64,000 bases of DNA from Hymenobacter sp. BT730 (GCF_030542105.1 NZ_JAUOFB010000001.1:558001-622000); one strand, 5' to 3'; positions 42,845-52,021 are shown, counted from the stretch's first letter. Program-made: numbers and translations. The notes: generated from the letters alone by a model not told the origin.

Positions 42845-42948
42845 CTTATCTTCTTCCACCAAAAAGAGGTAGAACGGGAGTTAGCACCTTGTTTTGATCA
42901 GGTTGCTAAGACGTCATCGGGCCCAATCCCTCGGTCTTTCTGGATAAG
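42845..42948 (-). ncRNA. SAM-I (S-box) riboswitch aptamer
   Basis: On the minus strand the leader starts CTTATCCAGAAAG and ends GAAGATAAG, closing P1. Between them are the hallmark S-box segments: GAGGGATTGGGCCCGATGA (kink-turn side), TTAGCAACC and AAGGTGCTAACTCC. SAM binding should switch off metH and probably metF. The aptamer start lies about ten bases after the -7 box, so it is the very 5' end of the mRNA. Confidence 0.92.
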
Positions 42949-42956
42949 TAACAAGA

Positions 42957-42987
42957 CGAAGATACGGCAGGAATGTCCTTAATCCAA
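42957..42987 (-). promoter_or_regulatory. metH promoter TTG-N20-TATCTTCG
   Basis: On the minus strand TTG (42987-42985) and TATCTTCG (42964-42957) are 20 bases apart, and predicted transcription start falls at the first bases of the riboswitch. This agreement makes it the best-supported promoter in the window. Confidence 0.55.
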
Positions 42988-43063
42988 TTTTTCGGACCTT
43001 GGCAGCGTTACCCTGCGGGTTGTCAGAATCAAAAATTGACCAAGCTTTTCTATTTCTTTCGGC

Positions 43064-44203
43064 ATGCTACAGCCACCATCTATTCTGGGCTTTATAGCGG
43101 CGTTGCTGGTGCTGCCGGGGGCATTGCTGCAGGCGCAAACGCTACCCAAAACCCCGGGCACCGGCCTGCAGGGGCAGTATTATAACGGCCGCAACTTCCA
43201 GGAGCTGGCACACACCCGCACCGATCCTACTATCGACTTCGATTGGACTTACAGCTCACCAGCCCCAGGCCTGCCGCGGGAACGGTACCGCTCGCCGGCA
43301 CCCGGCGTTTCGGGGGAGGACTTCTCTATTCGCTGGACGGGGCACATCTACGTGCCGGTGACGGGGCTCTATACTTTTCGTATCCTGTCCGATGACGGCA
43401 TGCGCGTGTGGGTAGGCGGCAAGCGGGTGCTGAGCTCCTGGCGCGACCAGCGGGTAACGGCCGTCACGGCCCAGGTGCAGCTCATGGGGGGCCGCTACTA
43501 TCCCCTGCGGGTGGAGTACTACCAGGTACTGTGGGACAGCCGTGCCCTGCTCAGCTGGCAGCTGCCTAACTCAACCGAGGACCCGCAGCCTATTCCGCCG
43601 CAATATCTGTACGCCAAGCTGCCGGCTTCAGCCAAGCCGGTACCGCGCGAGGTAGTCCGGCCCCAGCCCCCAGTGGCAGCTCCGGCCAAGGCTACTGCGC
43701 CAGTGGTGCGGACGGTTCGGCCACCGGCGCGCCGCGCGGCGGTAGTTAAACCTCCCCGGGAGGCCGTGGTGGCGACGGTTGCTCCGAAGCCAGTGGTGCC
43801 CGTAGCGGTGCCGGCTGATACAAGCACTGCCGGGGCTCTGCCCGATTTAAGCACCCTGACCAAAGGCACAGCGGTTACGCTTCCTAACCTATATTTCACC
43901 CAGGGTAAGGCCACGCTGCTGCCCACGTCGCGGCCTATGCTCAACCAGCTGGTGCGTACCCTACAGGCCCAGCCCACGCTACGCCTGGAAATTGCCGGGC
44001 ATACCGATAACGTAGGCGACGCGGAGCTGAACCGGCAGCTCTCGGAGCAGCGGGCCCGCACGGTGCGCCGGTATCTGGTGCAGCAGGGCATAGATTCCAC
44101 GCGCCTGATACCAAAGGGCTACGGCGGCACGCGCCCGGTAGCGGATAACCGGGACCCTAAACAGCGCCCGCGCAACCGCCGGGTAGAAGTGGTGGTGGAG
44201 TAA
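43064..44203 (+). CDS. PA14 plus OmpA domain envelope protein
   Basis: 379 residues. Signal peptide 1-24 (cut after LLQA). A PA14-type beta domain covers about 30-180 (LQGQYYNGRNF, FSIRWTGHIYVPVTGLYTFR, DDGMRVWVGGK, LRVEYYQ), which binds glycans in other proteins. A Pro/Ala/Val-rich linker of about 80 residues follows, then an OmpA-like peptidoglycan-binding domain (about 265-379): LEIAGHTDNVGDAELNRQLS and RNRRVEVVVE. Such fusions probably tether a sugar-binding module to the cell wall. Divergent from metH; a weak hairpin follows. Confidence 0.88.
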   Translation: MLQPPSILGFIAALLVLPGALLQAQTLPKTPGTGLQGQYYNGRNFQELAHTRTDPTIDFDWTYSSPAPGLPRERYRSPAPGVSGEDFSIRWTGHIYVPVTGLYTFRILSDDGMRVWVGGKRVLSSWRDQRVTAVTAQVQLMGGRYYPLRVEYYQVLWDSRALLSWQLPNSTEDPQPIPPQYLYAKLPASAKPVPREVVRPQPPVAAPAKATAPVVRTVRPPARRAAVVKPPREAVVATVAPKPVVPVAVPADTSTAGALPDLSTLTKGTAVTLPNLYFTQGKATLLPTSRPMLNQLVRTLQAQPTLRLEIAGHTDNVGDAELNRQLSEQRARTVRRYLVQQGIDSTRLIPKGYGGTRPVADNRDPKQRPRNRRVEVVVE

Positions 44204-44255
44204 AAAACCGCCCAGATGCCAGCTAACCGCGGGATGGTTATGCCGTAGGTTTTTT
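44202..44255 (+). terminator. Weak terminator after PA14-OmpA gene
   Basis: aaaaaacc (44202-44209) can pair with ggtttttt (44248-44255); the loop contains a smaller taacc / ggtta hairpin. The T run is inside the right arm. Support is modest. Confidence 0.4.
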
Positions 44256-44290
44256 CGTAGAGAGAAAACAACTGACTATTCCCTAGCGCT

Positions 44291-45214
44291 ATGGCTACTA
44301 AAAAACCAGCTACTTCCACCAAAAAGGACACCACACCCAAGCCCGTGGACCGGCCCACGGCCAAAGACATGAAAAAGGTAGCTCAAAAGCTGCCCTACCC
44401 GGCCAAGCAGGCCGATATGAAGCTGCAGCCGGGCATGAGCTTCAGCACCTACCGCGCTGCCGGCAAGCTGCAGAATAAAGTGGCCCTGATTACGGGCGCC
44501 GACAGCGGCATTGGCCGGGCCGTGGCGGTGGCCTTTGCTATGGAAGGCGCCCACGTGGCCGTACTCTACAACGAAAACACCCAGGACGCCGAGGAAACCA
44601 AGCGGCTGGTAGAAGCGCAGAACCGGAAATGCCTGCTGCTGCAGCTGGACGTGCGCGACCCGGAGCAGTGCAAGCAGGCCGTGCGCCTCACCCGCAAGGA
44701 ACTGGGCGGGCTGAATATTCTGGTGAATAATGCCGCCTTTCAAATGGCGCAGGAGAAGTTTGAGGACATTCCTGAAGAGCAGATTCGTCGCACCTTCGAT
44801 ACCAATATTCTGGGCTATATCTGGATGGCGCAGGCCGCCGTGCCTCATCTCCAAAAGAACGATTCTATTATCAATACCGGCAGTATTGTGGGGCTCACGG
44901 GCAACCCGCTACTGATTGATTATACGGCCACCAAATCGGCCATCCATGCCTTCACCAAAAGCCTGGCCACGCACCTGGGCGAGCGGGGCATTCGGGTGAA
45001 CTGCGTAGTGCCGGGGCCGGTTTGGACGCCCAACATTCCGGCCACCATGCCGCTGGAAGAAATAGAGAAGTTTGGCTACGAAGTGGCCCTGAAGCGCCCG
45101 GGGCAGCCCGAGGAAATAGCGCCCGCCTATGTGCTGCTGGCCTCCCAGGATGGTTCTTTCATGACCGGCAGCCTTGTGCACGTCACGGGCGGCAAGCTCA
45201 GCAGTGACCAATAG
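44291..45214 (+). CDS. Short-chain dehydrogenase/reductase, general-stress type
   Basis: 307 residues. A 45-residue Lys/Thr/Pro-rich leader precedes a classical SDR: cofactor motif TGADSGIG (68-75), NNAA, the catalytic Ser in NTGSIVGLTG and Tyr-x3-Lys in DYTATKSAIHAF, then VPGPVWTP. The extended N-terminus and the TGADSGIG variant match the YhdF/GsiB-associated 'general stress protein 39' group, whose substrate is unknown. NAD(P) preference cannot be read with certainty. Cytosolic. It starts a run of plus-strand oxidoreductase genes but is 112 bp from the next. Confidence 0.9.
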   Translation: MATKKPATSTKKDTTPKPVDRPTAKDMKKVAQKLPYPAKQADMKLQPGMSFSTYRAAGKLQNKVALITGADSGIGRAVAVAFAMEGAHVAVLYNENTQDAEETKRLVEAQNRKCLLLQLDVRDPEQCKQAVRLTRKELGGLNILVNNAAFQMAQEKFEDIPEEQIRRTFDTNILGYIWMAQAAVPHLQKNDSIINTGSIVGLTGNPLLIDYTATKSAIHAFTKSLATHLGERGIRVNCVVPGPVWTPNIPATMPLEEIEKFGYEVALKRPGQPEEIAPAYVLLASQDGSFMTGSLVHVTGGKLSSDQ

Positions 45215-45326
45215 CACCTTTCGCGGTGATACTCTCTGAGAAACAGCTGATTATTTTTAACAGCCGCCTCGCTTTGGGGTTGGTGTTATAAGTAGTGACC
45301 CCGCTCATCAAGCCTCAATCAAAGCC

Positions 45327-45920
45327 ATGACCTATCCCGAAGGAACCGTTCATGCCCTGCTTCAGACTGATTTAGTCACGGAGGCCACCCGCACGGCGTT
45401 GCAGGCCCGGCTGGATGCTCCGGCCCATTATGAACCCCGGTTTTTCGATGCCGATACCTATCAGGTGCTGCGTGCGGTAGCTGCGCGGCTGCTGCCGCAA
45501 CCCGAGCGCGCCAGGCCTATTGAGCTGGCTCCGGTCATTGATGCGCGTCTGGCCGAAGGCCGCTCCGACGGCTGGCGCTACGATGTACTGCCACCCGACC
45601 GAGAGGCCTATCGGTTGGGGCTGGGCGGAATTAACCAGGCAGCACAGAAGCAGTTTCAGCAGGATTTTCGGGAGTTGAACGAAGCCCAGCAGGATGCGGT
45701 GGTGGAGCAGCTGGCTGCGGGTAAGGCCGCCGGCAACAACTGGATGCAGCTAAATCAGGGCCGTTTTTTTGAGGAGCTGCTGGCCGAGCTGACGGAAGCC
45801 TACTACGCGCATCCATTGGCTCAGGAAGAAATTGGCTATGTGGGTATGGCTGATGTGCCCGGCTGGACGCGCATCGGTTTGAATGAGCTGGAACCCCGGG
45901 AGCCCGAGGAGCAACCCTAA
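45327..45920 (+). CDS. Gluconate 2-dehydrogenase subunit 3 family protein
   Basis: 197 residues, matching the small subunit family of FAD-GMC dehydrogenases (gluconate_2-dh3): RFFDADTYQVLRAVAARLLP near the N-terminus, GLGGINQAAQKQFQQDFREL and FFEELLAELTEAYYAHPLAQ later. The small subunit usually stabilises and exports the large GMC subunit and often carries a twin-arginine signal. No such signal or membrane segment is present here, so the complex should stay in the cytosol. The GMC gene follows 48 bp downstream. Confidence 0.87.
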   Translation: MTYPEGTVHALLQTDLVTEATRTALQARLDAPAHYEPRFFDADTYQVLRAVAARLLPQPERARPIELAPVIDARLAEGRSDGWRYDVLPPDREAYRLGLGGINQAAQKQFQQDFRELNEAQQDAVVEQLAAGKAAGNNWMQLNQGRFFEELLAELTEAYYAHPLAQEEIGYVGMADVPGWTRIGLNELEPREPEEQP

Positions 45921-45968
45921 CCCCTGTTTACAGCTTCATCATTTAAAACCAGCCTAACCAGTAGTGAT

Positions 45969-47642
45969 ATGCCCGACGAAGAAGTACTGGAAGAAGGGGT
46001 GCTAAACCCGGTGAAGCCCGAGATTCAGGACCCGTTGCTGAAAAGCCTGCTAAAAGAAGAAGCGGCGCCCGTAGAAAAGGAGCAGCCCCAACCGCTGCCC
46101 GACCCCACGGATGAGGTGGATTGTGTGGTGATTGGCACCGGCGCGGGTGGCGCCCCCTTGCTGGCCCGTCTGGCTATGGCCGGACTGAAGGTGGTGGCCC
46201 TGGAAGCGGGCCCCTGGCATAACCCAAGCCGTGACTTCGCCACTGACGAAAAAGCCCAGGAATTTCTGTTCTGGAACGATGAGCGGCTGGCTGCCGGCCA
46301 GGACCCGGTGGCCTTCGGTAAAAATAATTCCGGAACCGGCGTAGGTGGCTCTACCCTGCATTATACGGCCTACACGCCCCGCGCGCAGGACGACGACTTC
46401 CATATCCGCCGCGACTTTGGCGTGGGCATGGACTGGCCCTTCGGCTACGATGAGCTGGAACCCTATTACGAGGAATTGGAGCAATTTTTGGGGATTTCCG
46501 GCCCGGAGAACTACCCCTGGGGCAAGCCCCGCCGCCGGCCCTATCCATTAGCCCCGCTGCCCCTGAATGGTGCGGCCCAGCTCATGGCCCGGGCCTGCCA
46601 GCAACTGGGTATTCGCACCTCGCCGGCCGCTAATGCGTCGCTGTCGGCGCGCTATTACCAGGAGGGCGTGGGCTGGCGCGAGGCCTGCACCAACCGGGGT
46701 TTCTGTCAGGCGGGGTGCAGTACCGGCGCCAAAGCCAGCATGGACGTCACCTTTTTGCCTCTGGCCGTCGGGCATGGGGCTGATATTCGGCCGAATAGCT
46801 TTGTTACGGAGATTGAGCGCGACGAGAGTGGCCGCATTACCGGGGTAGTGTATCAGCAAAATGGGCTGCCGCAGCGGCAGAAATGCCGCCACCTGTTTCT
46901 GTGCGCCGGCGCTGTTGAAACTCCGCGCCTGCTGCTCCTAAATGAGCTGGCCCTGAACAGCGGCCACGTGGGAAAAAACTTTATGGCCCACACCGGCCTA
47001 CAGGTTTGGGGCACTTTTGCCGAGGATGTGCGGCCCTACAAAGGCATTCCCGGGGCTCTGATTTCCGAAGACATGCACCGCCCGCCCCAGGCCGACTTTG
47101 CCGGTGGTTACCTGCTGCAGAGCATTGGTATAATGCCTGTCACGTTTGCCGGGCAGGTGGCGCGGGAGCGGAAGCTATGGGGGCAGCCGCTGCGGGCTTA
47201 TATGCGCCAGTACAACCACGCAGCTGGTATTGATATGCACGGCGAGTGCCTGCCGCATGCGGAAAACTTCTTGGAGTTGGCCGAAGAAAAAGATGCACGC
47301 GGCCTACCCAAGCCGCGTATCCACTTCACCAACCATGAAAACGAACGGCGCATGATGCGCCACGCCGAGAAGCTGATGCGGCAGATCTGGACCCAGGCCG
47401 GGGCGCAGGATATCTGGTCTTTTCCACGCAATGCCCACCTCATTGGCACGGCCCGTATGGGACTAAGCGGCGACGATGCCGTGGTAAATGCGGACGGAAA
47501 AGCCTTTGACGTACCTAACCTCTACATCTGCGACAACTCCGTATTTCCCAGTTCCCTTAGCGTAAACCCGGCACTTACCATAATGGCGCTCAGCCTGCGT
47601 ACCGCCGATAAATTCCTTGAAGCGCGCCGCCTCGTTTCCTGA
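45969..47642 (+). CDS. GMC-family FAD oxidoreductase
   Basis: 557 residues. An acidic 45-residue leader precedes the FAD fold: DCVVIGTGAGGAPLLARLAM (GTGAGG at 56-61), GVGGSTLHYTAYTPR, the CTNRGFCQAGCSTGAKAS Cys-rich segment typical of gluconate/sorbose dehydrogenase large subunits, FLCAGAVETPRLLL, and the C-terminal HLIGTARMG and SVNPALTIMALSLRTAD. It should oxidise a sugar or polyol; the exact substrate is not evident. No secretion signal. Pairs with the subunit 3 gene upstream; the GH1-like gene starts 25 bp downstream, suggesting one transcript. Confidence 0.92.
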   Translation: MPDEEVLEEGVLNPVKPEIQDPLLKSLLKEEAAPVEKEQPQPLPDPTDEVDCVVIGTGAGGAPLLARLAMAGLKVVALEAGPWHNPSRDFATDEKAQEFLFWNDERLAAGQDPVAFGKNNSGTGVGGSTLHYTAYTPRAQDDDFHIRRDFGVGMDWPFGYDELEPYYEELEQFLGISGPENYPWGKPRRRPYPLAPLPLNGAAQLMARACQQLGIRTSPAANASLSARYYQEGVGWREACTNRGFCQAGCSTGAKASMDVTFLPLAVGHGADIRPNSFVTEIERDESGRITGVVYQQNGLPQRQKCRHLFLCAGAVETPRLLLLNELALNSGHVGKNFMAHTGLQVWGTFAEDVRPYKGIPGALISEDMHRPPQADFAGGYLLQSIGIMPVTFAGQVARERKLWGQPLRAYMRQYNHAAGIDMHGECLPHAENFLELAEEKDARGLPKPRIHFTNHENERRMMRHAEKLMRQIWTQAGAQDIWSFPRNAHLIGTARMGLSGDDAVVNADGKAFDVPNLYICDNSVFPSSLSVNPALTIMALSLRTADKFLEARRLVS

Positions 47643-47667
47643 ATTGCCACCTGAACCTTACCTCGCC

Positions 47668-49005
47668 ATGGCTAAAACCTTCCTCACGCTCATCAAAGAA
47701 AAGTTCGGCAGCGGCAACTACGAAGGCGACCAGTATGGCGGCGCGGGCGGCAGCGACGGCAGTGGCCTGCCCACCGGCTTGCCCGGTAACTTCATGTTTG
47801 CCACCGGCATCGAGTGCAGCTACCCTACTATCGACAACGGCCGCACCCGCCGCGACCTGCTGGCCGAATGCTACCACTATGAGCGTTACAAGGAAGATCT
47901 GGGCCTGGTAAAAGAAATGGGGCTGAAGGTGCTGCGCTATGGCCTGCCTTACTACCGTATTCATCAAGGCCCGGGCCAGTATGATTGGGAGTTTGCTGAC
48001 CAGGCTATGGCTGAAATGCAGCGCCTGGGTATTACGCCTATTCTGGACCTGCTGCACTTTGGCGTGCCCGACTGGCTGGGTAATTTCCAGAACCCGGAGC
48101 TGCCCGTGCACTTTGCCGAGTACTGCGGCGCCGTGGCCAAGCGCTACCCTTGGGTGCGGTTCTATACGCCGGTCAATGAAATTTACGTAACGGCCCGCAT
48201 GAGTGCCCTGGATGGCGCCTGGAATGAGCAGCTAAAGTCAGATACAGCCTTTGTGACGGCCCTGAAGCACCTGGTGGCGGCCAGCATTATGGGCAACCAG
48301 CAGATTGCCATTCACCGCCCCGACTGCATCATTGTGCAGAGTGAGTCGGCGGAGTTTACGCACGAGCTGCGCGCTACCCGCACGCCAGCCATTCAGTTGG
48401 GCAACCGTCTCCGGTTTCTGGCTCTCGATCTGCTCTATGCCTTTCATCCCGATGCGCAGGTGATGAACTACCTCTACGACAACGGCATGACGCGCACGGA
48501 GTATGACTGGTTTATGGCCGGTGAGCCGCCTGGCTACCAGATTATGGGCAACGACTACTACGGCCGCAACGAGCGAATTATTCTCCCCGATGGAACGGTG
48601 TGCACCAGTATTGACGTGCTGGGCTGGTACAACATCACCCGCGAATATTACCAGCGCTACCGTAAGCCCGTGATGCACACGGAAACCAATGTGTTTGATG
48701 CCAATGAAGCACCCACCTGGCTCTGGAAACAGTGGGTCAACATCCTGCAGATGCGCAAAGAAGGCGTGCCGGTGCTGGGCTTCACCTGGTATTCCCTCAT
48801 CGACCAGGTAGACTGGGACAGCGGCCTGACCCGCAAAGCCGGCAGCCTGAATGCCTGTGGCCTTTTTGATCTGGACCGTAAGCCCCGGCCGGTAGCCGAG
48901 TCTTATAAAATGCTGCTGAAGGAGTATGGCCAGATTACCATTGTTCCCCACGGCGAGATGTTCGAAGTAACGACGCAGCCGGCCACCCTAAAAGTGGAGA
49001 TATAG
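47668..49005 (+). CDS. GH1-like family glycoside hydrolase
   Basis: 445 residues, a (beta/alpha)8 barrel of glycoside hydrolase clan A, nearest to family 1. The acid/base motif reads TPVNEIYV instead of TxNEP, and the nucleophile region reads MHTETNVFDA instead of ITENG, so both catalytic Glu are present in unusual surroundings. Other GH1-like stretches: VLRYGLPYYRIHQGPGQYDW and LGFTWYSLIDQVDWDSGL. No signal peptide, so cytosolic. The ATG at 47668 is used; a TTG at 47617 would overlap the GMC gene. Short spacing to the GMC pair suggests that a released sugar is oxidised next, which is inference only. Confidence 0.85.
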   Translation: MAKTFLTLIKEKFGSGNYEGDQYGGAGGSDGSGLPTGLPGNFMFATGIECSYPTIDNGRTRRDLLAECYHYERYKEDLGLVKEMGLKVLRYGLPYYRIHQGPGQYDWEFADQAMAEMQRLGITPILDLLHFGVPDWLGNFQNPELPVHFAEYCGAVAKRYPWVRFYTPVNEIYVTARMSALDGAWNEQLKSDTAFVTALKHLVAASIMGNQQIAIHRPDCIIVQSESAEFTHELRATRTPAIQLGNRLRFLALDLLYAFHPDAQVMNYLYDNGMTRTEYDWFMAGEPPGYQIMGNDYYGRNERIILPDGTVCTSIDVLGWYNITREYYQRYRKPVMHTETNVFDANEAPTWLWKQWVNILQMRKEGVPVLGFTWYSLIDQVDWDSGLTRKAGSLNACGLFDLDRKPRPVAESYKMLLKEYGQITIVPHGEMFEVTTQPATLKVEI

Positions 49006-49073
49006 GATGAATAAGATGTAAGTAATTTTCAGTAACATGGTGGTAAAATCATATCTAACCCCCGTTAGCTGTT

Positions 49074-50516
49074 ATGCACCATCCCACACGAGCAAGAGTT
49101 ACGCGGTACGCCCTGGGTCTGGCGTTGCTGGCCGGACTAGGCTCCTGCAGCCAGAAAACCATTTCCGGCACTACCGCACCCACCACGGCGCCCACCACGT
49201 CTGCGGAGCCAGCGCAGCCGGCCACCTCATCCTTTCAGATTCCGGTAGAGTATTACACTCTGCCCAATGGGCTGAAGGTTATTCTCTCCCCGGACCACAC
49301 GGCACCTACCGCCACCGTAGCGGCCTACTACAACGTAGGTTTCCGCAACGAGCCCCGCGACCGGACCGGTTACGCCCACTTGTTTGAGCACCTGATGTTC
49401 CAAGGCTCCCAGAACCTGGGTAAGATGGAGTTCATTCAGCTTATTGAGAAGAATGGCGGCGTGCTGAACGGCTCCACCCGCTTCGATTTTACCAACTATT
49501 TTGAAGTGGTGCCCTCCCACAAGCTGGAGACGATTCTCTGGGCCGAGGCCGACCGAATGCGGGGCCTGTCCATCACACAGGACAACCTCACCAACCAGCA
49601 GGGGGTAGTGAAAAACGAGGTGCGCGTGAACGTACTCAACCAGCCATACGGCGGCTTTCCCTGGCTGGACATGCCTCAGAAAGCCAACCAGAACTGGAAC
49701 AACGCCCACAACTTCTACGGCGACCTGAAGGACCTGGACGCGGCCACCCTGCCCGATGCCCAGGCCTTCTTTAAAACCTACTACGCCCCCAACAATGCTG
49801 CCCTGGCCGTGGTAGGCGACTTTGAGCCCGCCGATGCCAAAAAGTGGGTAGAAAAGTACTTCGCCAACATTCCCAGCGCCCCGCAGCCGCCCAAGCCCGA
49901 CATTACCGAGCCGCGTCAGGAAAAGGAGCAGCGCTTCACCAAGGACGACAAGCTGGCTACCAAGCCCGCCCTGGCCTTCGCCTACCACATGCCAGACCGC
50001 AACACGCCGGAATATTACGCCCTCATTCTGCTGGACCAGATTCTGCTGCAGGGCAAAGACAGCCGCCTCTACCAGGCCCTGGTGCAGAAGCGTGGCTACT
50101 CCGATAACGTGAGCGGCGGTATCAACTACCTCGGCAATGCCTTCAACTATTCCGGGCCCATGCTGTGGATGGGGGATTTGATCTATGATCAGTCCGTGAA
50201 GTCTGACTCCGTGGTGAGCGTGCTGGATCAGGAAATCAACCGGCTGGCCAAAGGCGGCATCGATCAAGCCACGTTGGATCTGGCGGTGGTAAAGCTGCGC
50301 TCCAGCCTCTACGACCAGCTTTCCGGCTCCAATAACTTCGGCCGGGCCGATATGCTGGCCTCCTTTGCCTTATTTGATAACAACCCCGGCCGCATCAATA
50401 CGCTGGAAGCCGAGTTCCGGAAAGTAACGCCCGAAATCATGCAGCGCACCATTCAGGAATACCTGCGGCCTACCAACCGCACGCTGCTTATTGTGAATCC
50501 ACTGGCTAAAAGCTAA
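49074..50516 (+). CDS. M16 peptidase, catalytic subunit (lipoprotein)
   Basis: 480 residues. Lipoprotein signal with lipobox GLGSC (Cys25), a Thr/Pro-rich linker, then the insulinase-type fold. The inverted zinc motif HLFEH is present (His102, Glu105, His106) and the third ligand Glu lies in VKNEVRVN about 77 residues on. The enzyme should degrade peptides in the periplasm or at the outer membrane. The next gene, 12 bp downstream, encodes a related subunit without the zinc motif, the normal active/inactive pairing of bacterial M16 proteases. Confidence 0.92.
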   Translation: MHHPTRARVTRYALGLALLAGLGSCSQKTISGTTAPTTAPTTSAEPAQPATSSFQIPVEYYTLPNGLKVILSPDHTAPTATVAAYYNVGFRNEPRDRTGYAHLFEHLMFQGSQNLGKMEFIQLIEKNGGVLNGSTRFDFTNYFEVVPSHKLETILWAEADRMRGLSITQDNLTNQQGVVKNEVRVNVLNQPYGGFPWLDMPQKANQNWNNAHNFYGDLKDLDAATLPDAQAFFKTYYAPNNAALAVVGDFEPADAKKWVEKYFANIPSAPQPPKPDITEPRQEKEQRFTKDDKLATKPALAFAYHMPDRNTPEYYALILLDQILLQGKDSRLYQALVQKRGYSDNVSGGINYLGNAFNYSGPMLWMGDLIYDQSVKSDSVVSVLDQEINRLAKGGIDQATLDLAVVKLRSSLYDQLSGSNNFGRADMLASFALFDNNPGRINTLEAEFRKVTPEIMQRTIQEYLRPTNRTLLIVNPLAKS

Positions 50517-50528
50517 CCCTATCACGCC

Positions 50529-51995
50529 ATGAAAATCCTATTAAACGGGCTGCTCTGCGTGGCCTTGGTTACCGCAAGTACGCCGGCCGCGCTGGCGCAG
50601 GCCAAACCCGCAAAACCCAAAACGGCGGCCAAGCCGGCTGCCGCCACAATTCCAGTTCAATCCACGCCCAAAGAAACGCCACCGCCCGGCGGCACCCCGC
50701 GCGACTTCAAGCTGCCCGCCAAGGAGGAGTTTACCCTCTCCAATGGCCTCAAGGCGAAGCTGGTACCCTACGGCCAAATCCCGAAGGTGACCATGCTGGT
50801 AGCCATTCAGGCTGGCAACGTGCACGAGGAAGCCAAGCAGGTAGGCATTGCCGATTTGCTGGGCAAGCTCCTCAGTGAAGGCACCACCACGCTGTCGGCG
50901 GCCCAATTGGCCGATAAGGTGGCCCGCATGGGCGGCTCCTTGGATGTATCGGTAGGCATGGACCAGACGCAGATATATGCTTCCTGCCTGAGCGAATTTG
51001 CCCCCGATATGGTGGCCCTGCTGGCCGATGTGGTGCAGCACCCCGCCCTGCCGGAAAGTGAGCTGCCGCGCATCAAAGCCGACTTTAAGCGGCAGATGAA
51101 TCTGGCCCGTGCCCAGCCCGGCACCCAGGCCCGCCAGAAGTTTACGGCGTCCCTCTACGGCAACCATCCCTACGGCCGCCCGCTGCCCACCGATGCGGAA
51201 ATTGATGCTCTCACCATGGAGCAGGTGAAAGCCTTCTACCAGAGCCAGTACGGAGCCCAGCGCACGGCCGTGTTTGTGGCCGGCAAATTTGATAAAGAGG
51301 CGCTGCGCGATGCTATTACCAAAGCCTGGGTGAGCATGCCGCAGGGCCCGGCGCCGCATATTGAAGTGGCCAAATCTATGACGCGCCCCAATGTGGTAAC
51401 CCTGGACCGCCCCAGCGCACCCCAGTCCACCATCGTTATTGGCCTGCCCGTGGTAGACCCCACGCACCCCGATTATATCCGGATGCGGGTGATGAACTCC
51501 CTGCTGGGCGGCTCCTTCGGCTCGCGCATCACACGCAACATTCGGGAAGACAAGGGCTACACCTACTCGCCCTACAGCTACCTGGAAACGCACTACCGCA
51601 CCGGCAACTGGAGCCAGAACGCCGATGTGACGACCCAGGAAACCGGTAACTCGCTCAAAGAAATTATGTATGAGATTGAGCGCCTGCAGAAAACGCCGCC
51701 CACCGCGGAGGAGCTGAAAGGCATCCAGAACTATGAGTCCGGGCTGTTTGTACTGCGCAACTCCACGCCGGGCGGCATCATTGGCCAACTCAATACCCTG
51801 GAGCTGCACGGCCTGCCGGACTCTTACCTCACGGAGCAGGTGAAGAACATCAATGCCGTAACCCCGCAACAGGTAAGCGAAACCGCCCGCAAATACGTGC
51901 GCCCCGAGGCCATGACCATTGTGGTCGTCGGCGACAAGAAAATCATCGACCCGCAAATCAAGAAGTTCCAGGCATCCCGTAAGAAGGCGCTGTAA
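50529..51995 (+). CDS. M16-family partner subunit, inactive
   Basis: 488 residues with a signal peptide (cut after ALAQ) and an Ala/Lys/Pro-rich linker. The M16 fold is clear (FTLSNGLKAKLVPYGQIPKV, GSLDVSVGMDQ, NHPYGRPLPTDAEI, NSLLGGSFGSRITRNIREDKG), but the HxxEH position reads IADLLGKLLSEG, so zinc and activity are missing. The Arg/Tyr-containing substrate-binding block near RNIREDKGYTYSPYS is kept, as expected for the non-catalytic half. Terminated by the hairpin at 52022-52055. Confidence 0.92.
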   Translation: MKILLNGLLCVALVTASTPAALAQAKPAKPKTAAKPAAATIPVQSTPKETPPPGGTPRDFKLPAKEEFTLSNGLKAKLVPYGQIPKVTMLVAIQAGNVHEEAKQVGIADLLGKLLSEGTTTLSAAQLADKVARMGGSLDVSVGMDQTQIYASCLSEFAPDMVALLADVVQHPALPESELPRIKADFKRQMNLARAQPGTQARQKFTASLYGNHPYGRPLPTDAEIDALTMEQVKAFYQSQYGAQRTAVFVAGKFDKEALRDAITKAWVSMPQGPAPHIEVAKSMTRPNVVTLDRPSAPQSTIVIGLPVVDPTHPDYIRMRVMNSLLGGSFGSRITRNIREDKGYTYSPYSYLETHYRTGNWSQNADVTTQETGNSLKEIMYEIERLQKTPPTAEELKGIQNYESGLFVLRNSTPGGIIGQLNTLELHGLPDSYLTEQVKNINAVTPQQVSETARKYVRPEAMTIVVVGDKKIIDPQIKKFQASRKKAL

Positions 51996-52021
51996 ACGGA
52001 TTTCTCTTTATGCTTAACAGC

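Noticed and set aside
41367..42872. 501-codon open frame opposite metH, and smaller ones beside it
   Set aside because: Shadow of metH, and it runs into the riboswitch aptamer; no family resemblance.
50541..51956. 471-codon open frame opposite the second M16 gene
   Set aside because: Antisense shadow with His/Gly-rich composition; the sense protein is well supported.
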